The position numbers were made by a program, and so were the translations under genes. 64,000 nucleotides of DNA from Solihabitans fulvus (GTDB taxonomy: Bacteria; Actinomycetota; Actinomycetes; Mycobacteriales; Pseudonocardiaceae), in the NCBI RefSeq assembly GCF_008386585.1, contig NZ_VUOB01000037.1, positions 1 to 64,000 of the forward strand, given 5' to 3'. Below, piece after piece: positions 60,320 to 64,000 of the stretch (positions are counted from its first letter, which is position 1; each line of letters begins with the position of its first letter). The notes under the pieces were generated by a model. The model was not told the origin of the DNA. It did no database searches and saw only the letters and a list, made by a program, of their open reading frames with translations.

Positions 60320-62176
60320 TCAGGAGTCGCCGTTGCGGCGGTCGCGCTCGTGCCGGCTGTGCCCGTCGCCGTAGAGCACCGCGGCGCTGTTCACCAGCGC
60401 GAGATGGCTGAACGCCTGCGGGAAGTTGCCGGTGAACCGGCCCCGCTCGGCGTCGTACTCCTCGGCGAGCAGGCCGACGTCGTTGGCAAGGCCGAGCAGC
60501 CTGCCGAACATCGCCTCGGCCTCCGACCGCCGGCCGGCCAGCGCGAGCGCGTCGACGAACCAGAACGAGCACGCCAGGAACGAGCCCTCCGTGCCGACCA
60601 GGCCGTCCACCGTCGACTCGCCAGGCACGGTCGTGTACCGGTCGACCAGGTCGCCGTGCCTGAGCTGCGCGCTGACCGCCTCGATGGTGGCCAGCACCCG
60701 CTCGTCGCGGCCTGGCAGGAAACCGACGGCCGGGATGAGCAGGGTCGCCGCGTCCAGGTCGGTGCCGCCGTAGTACTGGGTGAACGCGCCGACCTCGTCG
60801 TTCCACCCCTTGGCCAGCACCTCGGCGTGCACCTCGTCGCGCAGCTCCCGCCACCGGTCGACCGGCCCAGGCAGCCCGTCCTCCTCGACGGCCCGGACCG
60901 CCCGGTCGAACGCCACCCACACCATCACCCTGGAGTGGGTGAAGTACCGGTCGGGGCCGCGCACCTCCCACAGGCCCTTGTCCGGCTGCTGCCAGATCTC
61001 CTCGAGGTGCCGCAGCAGCCCGCGCTGCATCGCCCACGAGTCGGCGGTCTCGCCGAGCCCCCGCTCCCGCGCGAGGTGCAGCGCGTCCATCACCTCGCCG
61101 TAGACGTCGAGCTGGAGCTGCCGGTAGGCGGCGTTGCCGATCCGCACCGGCTTCGCGCCCTGGTAGCCGGGCAGCCAGTCCACCTCCCACTCCACGAGGT
61201 GCCGCTCGCCGGACAGCCCGTACATGATCTGCACGTCGCCGGGGTCGCCGGCGACCGCGCGGCGCAGCCACTTCCGCCACGACTCGGCCTCGCTCGAGCA
61301 GCCGAAGTTGTCGAACGCCAACAGCGTCAGCGTGGCGTCGCGCAGCCAGCAGTACCGGTAGTCCCAGTTGCGTTCCCCGCCGAGCTGCTCGGGCAGCGAC
61401 GTGGTCGGCGCGGCGACGATGCCGCCGGTCGGCGCGTAGGTCAGGCCCTTGAGCGTGGCCAGGGACCGGTGCACCTGCTCAGCGTGCGGTCCGTCGTAGG
61501 TGATCCGCCCCGACCAGTCGCGCCAGAAGCGCTCGCTGCGGCGGACCTCGCTCTCGGCGTCCAGCGGGGGCGGCGGCTCGTCCGGGACGGCCAGGAACTC
61601 CATCGTCCAGGCGAGGCGCTGGCCAGCCGCGACGGTGAACACCGCCTCGTGCGCCCGCTCGTGGTGCACCCGGTAGGGCAGCCGGTCGCCGTACAGGGCG
61701 ACGGCGGACGGCCCGGCCACCGCGACGATGCACTCCTGCTCGTGCAGGTGGTGCCGGCGCACCCACGGCACCGAGTCGGCGTAGGCGAACCGCACCACCC
61801 AGCGCAGCGACACCTCGACCTCGCCGGACACGCCCTCGATCACCCGCACCAGCCGGGTGTTCGCGTCGGCGTCGTGTTCCTGCGGCGGCATGGTGTCGAT
61901 CAGCCGCACCACCCCGTCGTCGGTGCGGAACTCCGTCTCCAGCACCAGGGTGTTGTCGCGGTAGCGCCTGGAGACCTCCAGCACCTCGCCCGTCGGCCCG
62001 ATCCGCCAGTGGCCGCTCTGCTCGTCGCCGAGCAGCCTGGCGAAGCAGGACGGCGAGTCGAATCGCGGCATGCACAGCCAGTCGATCGAGCCGTCGAGCC
62101 CGACCAGCGCGGCGGTGCGCAGGTCGGACAGCAGTGCGTAGTCCTCGATTCGGCCTGGGCCGCTGTGTGACGCCAC
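60320..62176 (-). CDS. glycoside hydrolase family 15 protein (trehalase-like)
   Basis: A 618-residue GH15 enzyme of the long, actinobacterial trehalase/glucoamylase-like type. SIDWLCMPRFDSPSCFARLLG opens a beta-sandwich domain; the (alpha/alpha)6 barrel follows with GERNWDYRYCWLRDATLTL, GYQGAKPVRIGNAAYRQLQLDVYGEV and EGSFLACSFWFVDALALAGR, the last carrying the likely catalytic base Glu. Cytoplasmic, as there is no signal peptide. In mycobacteria relatives hydrolyse trehalose; substrate here is inferred. GTG start. The GH2 gene is transcribed towards it from upstream. Confidence 0.9.
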   Translation of the reverse strand: MASHSGPGRIEDYALLSDLRTAALVGLDGSIDWLCMPRFDSPSCFARLLGDEQSGHWRIGPTGEVLEVSRRYRDNTLVLETEFRTDDGVVRLIDTMPPQEHDADANTRLVRVIEGVSGEVEVSLRWVVRFAYADSVPWVRRHHLHEQECIVAVAGPSAVALYGDRLPYRVHHERAHEAVFTVAAGQRLAWTMEFLAVPDEPPPPLDAESEVRRSERFWRDWSGRITYDGPHAEQVHRSLATLKGLTYAPTGGIVAAPTTSLPEQLGGERNWDYRYCWLRDATLTLLAFDNFGCSSEAESWRKWLRRAVAGDPGDVQIMYGLSGERHLVEWEVDWLPGYQGAKPVRIGNAAYRQLQLDVYGEVMDALHLARERGLGETADSWAMQRGLLRHLEEIWQQPDKGLWEVRGPDRYFTHSRVMVWVAFDRAVRAVEEDGLPGPVDRWRELRDEVHAEVLAKGWNDEVGAFTQYYGGTDLDAATLLIPAVGFLPGRDERVLATIEAVSAQLRHGDLVDRYTTVPGESTVDGLVGTEGSFLACSFWFVDALALAGRRSEAEAMFGRLLGLANDVGLLAEEYDAERGRFTGNFPQAFSHLALVNSAAVLYGDGHSRHERDRRNGDS

Positions 62177-62245
62177 GACGCGAGGTTAGTTCCTCGATCC
62201 CCGTCGCGCGCCCCTCCCGGCCGCACGGGCGGCGGGTTCGACCGG

Positions 62246-62281
62246 GGTTCGACCGGGTCCGCTGCCGGACCCGGTCGAACC
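62246..62281 (-). terminator. terminator hairpin after the GH2 gene
   Basis: GGTTCGACCGGGTCCG (62246-62261) is exactly complementary to 62266-62281 (16-bp perfect stem, loop CTGC), ten bases beyond the minus-strand GH2 stop. An 11-base tandem repeat (GGTTCGACCGG) at 62235-62256 overlaps it. Confidence 0.75.
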
Positions 62282-62291
62282 GTCGCCGTGG

Positions 62292-64000
62292 TCAGTGCGT
62301 GTTCATTCCGGAGACCTGCACGGTCGGGGTTGCGCCGCCGAGGTCGGCCTGCCGGTACTGCGCGTGCACCGTCACGGACTCGCCCGGCCAGATCGTCACG
62401 TAGTCGTCGGACCACGTCACCGGCGTCACCTCCGCGCCGCCGACGCCCCTGCGGATCGACGCGCGCAGGAAGAACGCGACGCTCGACCCCTTGTTGGACA
62501 GCGTCACCGCGGTGTCCATCCGGTCGCCGGTCGGCGTGCTGGTCGAGCTGACGTCCACGGTGGCCTGCTTGAGCCGCTGGAGCCCGGTCAGGTCCGCGTA
62601 GCCGCTCTGCGGGGTGTCGTACCAGGTCGACTTCGCCCAGTCGAGCTGATCGTCCTTTGTGGACAGCCAGTACACGTTCCTGTCGAGCACCTGGCCGCCG
62701 GCGTCGCGCACCAGCAGCCGCACGAAGTACGTCGTGGACAGCCCGGCGGGCTTCGGCATGGTGTCGACCGACACCGAGCCGTTTCCCTTGGCGGTGACCG
62801 ACTTCCTGGTGCTGTCGGACCGCACCGTGCCGTCCAGGTCGAACACGGTGGTCTGCACGGACAGGCCGGCCCGGTCGGCGAGGCCGGTGTTCACCAGCGC
62901 GATGGAGCGGTCGTCGTAGGAGTACTGGGCGTGCAGCGGCCGCAGCGCGGACTTGGCCCCGAAGTAGGAGCCGGACGGCGCGAGCGAGTTGTCGAACAGG
63001 TGCCAGTAGATCGTCGGCCACGGGTTGTTGAGCATCCAGTAGATGACGCCGGTCGCCGGGTTCCGCGCGTCGGACTGGTCCCGCCCGTACGCCTCGAACT
63101 GCGCGCGGTTCACCTCGTAGTTGGTCAGCTGCGCCTTGCGGGTGAAGTCCTCGAGGCTGGTCGGCGCGCCGTAGCGGGCGGCGAGCGCGGTGTGGAACGA
63201 GCCGAGCTTGCTGAACACCCCGCTCGGCGACAGGTGGTACTGCGCCTTGGTCGGGTTCTTCCACAGGTCGGTCAGCTCGGTGGGGGACAGGTACTTCCTG
63301 AGCGCGTCCAGGTCAGAGATGGTCGGACCAGGCCCCACCTCCGAGGCGAACCCTGCCGCGCCAGCGCCACCGAACTTGGTGGCGTACCAGTAGTTCGGCG
63401 GCACCCACCAGTACGGACCCGCCATCTTGTTGCCGGAGTCGCCGAGCTGCGCGTTGGTGCGCTTGGCCGCGGACGGGATGATCGGCACCTGCCAGTCGGC
63501 CGCGTTCAGGCCGTCCACGTAGTCCTTGGTGGTGCGCGCCGACGGGGTCTCGTCGCTGCCGACGTAGAAGCCGACCACGCTGGGGTGGTTGCGCAGCCGC
63601 GCGCCCTCGGTCACCGCGGACGCCTTGGCCGTCGCGTGGTCCAGCTCGCTCCACTTGCCGTCGGACTGCCACCACGAGCAGCACTCCCAGCCGGGCAGCA
63701 GCATGATGCCGAGCTGGTCGGCCAGCTGGTACAGCTCGTCGTTCTCCTCCTTGCCCTCAAGGCGAACCGTGTTCAGCCCGAGGTCGCGGACGTAGGAGAG
63801 CTGGTCGGTCATGCGCTGCCTGTCGTAGCGCAGGAACAGGTCTGAGGACCAGCCGCCGCCGCGGATCAACATGTCCTTGCCGTTGACCGTCAGCCGCATC
63901 GAGCCCGCGTCGGTGAGCGTGGACTTCACGTCGCGGATGCCGAAGTCGGTGTCGGCCGAGTCGGACGGCTGGCCGTTGACGGTCGCGGCGAGCGAGAGGT
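62292..64000 (-). CDS. exo-beta-D-glucosaminidase-like GH2 enzyme (5' partial)
   Basis: The C-terminal 569 or so residues of a family GH2 enzyme; the start lies beyond the window. The frame is open from the edge with TDFGIRDVKSTLT, then the (beta/alpha)8 barrel: TVNGKDMLIRGGGWSSDLFLRYD, LGLNTVRLEGKEENDELY, LLPGWECCSWWQ, VGFYVGSDETPS (acid/base position, Asp as in CsxA rather than the usual GH2 Glu) and AAGFASEVGPGPTI (nucleophile Glu). The C-terminus has two or three beta-sandwich domains. CsxA-type enzymes from Amycolatopsis release glucosamine from chitosan; secreted in the family, but the signal peptide is out of view. Confidence 0.9.
   Translation of the reverse strand, partial: LSLAATVNGQPSDSADTDFGIRDVKSTLTDAGSMRLTVNGKDMLIRGGGWSSDLFLRYDRQRMTDQLSYVRDLGLNTVRLEGKEENDELYQLADQLGIMLLPGWECCSWWQSDGKWSELDHATAKASAVTEGARLRNHPSVVGFYVGSDETPSARTTKDYVDGLNAADWQVPIIPSAAKRTNAQLGDSGNKMAGPYWWVPPNYWYATKFGGAGAAGFASEVGPGPTISDLDALRKYLSPTELTDLWKNPTKAQYHLSPSGVFSKLGSFHTALAARYGAPTSLEDFTRKAQLTNYEVNRAQFEAYGRDQSDARNPATGVIYWMLNNPWPTIYWHLFDNSLAPSGSYFGAKSALRPLHAQYSYDDRSIALVNTGLADRAGLSVQTTVFDLDGTVRSDSTRKSVTAKGNGSVSVDTMPKPAGLSTTYFVRLLVRDAGGQVLDRNVYWLSTKDDQLDWAKSTWYDTPQSGYADLTGLQRLKQATVDVSSTSTPTGDRMDTAVTLSNKGSSVAFFLRASIRRGVGGAEVTPVTWSDDYVTIWPGESVTVHAQYRQADLGGATPTVQVSGMNTH

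Noticed and set aside
62221..62290. A tRNA-like GGTTCGA motif in the gap before the GH2 stop.
   Set aside because: It is part of a tandem repeat and a terminator stem; no cloverleaf can be drawn.

Overview
The window is a high-GC chromosomal segment from a filamentous actinobacterium, most probably a member of the Pseudonocardiaceae (Saccharothrix, Lentzea, Amycolatopsis or a relative). Four things point there. The order fba, DUF3151 gene, purA is the usual actinobacterial one. A helix-turn-helix regulator is coupled to a DUF397 gene. There are type VII (ESX) accessory proteins without the secretion machine. GTG starts and GC-rich third positions are common throughout. This is inference from family content; no rRNA or tRNA gene is visible to confirm it.

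Layout. 0.1-5 kb: a hydrolase, a CGNR zinc-finger regulator, a SigE-family sigma factor, a YciI-like protein, a short-chain dehydrogenase, an aldo/keto reductase and a DUF427 protein. 5-14 kb: fructose-bisphosphate aldolase, a membrane protein, DUF3151, a FUSC-type transporter, a lower-GC gene flanked by repeats with DnaA-box-like sequences, an intact IS30-family element, a lipid-kinase-like protein and purA. 14-27.7 kb: two CPA1 antiporters, SsuD monooxygenase, a methyltransferase, a TetR/TetX-like pair behind a triple operator, an acyl-CoA synthetase, a Uma2 protein, a frameshifted TPR/SEC-C gene, an XRE/DUF397 pair, a winged-helix regulator divergent from a CPBP protease, and a UBP zinc finger.

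27.7-34 kb: purD, then an ESX-accessory island: a helical protein, a DUF3558 lipoprotein, a PPE-like protein, an EspG-like chaperone, an EspC-like protein, and a WXG100 protein fused to a lytic transglycosylase. 34-49 kb: a PLP aminotransferase, a HAD phosphatase, threonine aldolase, a sigma factor with a putative membrane anti-sigma partner, TetR, purB, nitric oxide synthase, purC, a DUF2334 protein, a secreted repeat peptide, an epimerase and the overlapping purS-purQ-purL operon. 49-64 kb: three tandem GH25 lysozymes, glutamate decarboxylase, an island of small regulators (two paralogous RHH-like proteins and a Phd-like antitoxin), an aldo/keto reductase, a PF04672 methyltransferase, a PAS-GGDEF-EAL protein, a DinB protein, a GH15 enzyme and the 3' part of a CsxA-like GH2 glucosaminidase cut by the window edge.

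How they fit together. Seven purine genes (purA, D, B, C, S, Q, L) lie within about 36 kb but in at least four transcription units, mixed with unrelated genes. The ESX island and the lysozyme cluster together give the region many exported cell-wall-active proteins. No gap between genes exceeds about 300 bases; the largest (about 200-240 bases, at 9624-9847, 32231-32443, 44213-44411, 45620-45861 and 56333-56563) appear to be promoter or leader DNA with no RNA gene that I can recognise. I saw no CRISPR array, prophage or replication origin.
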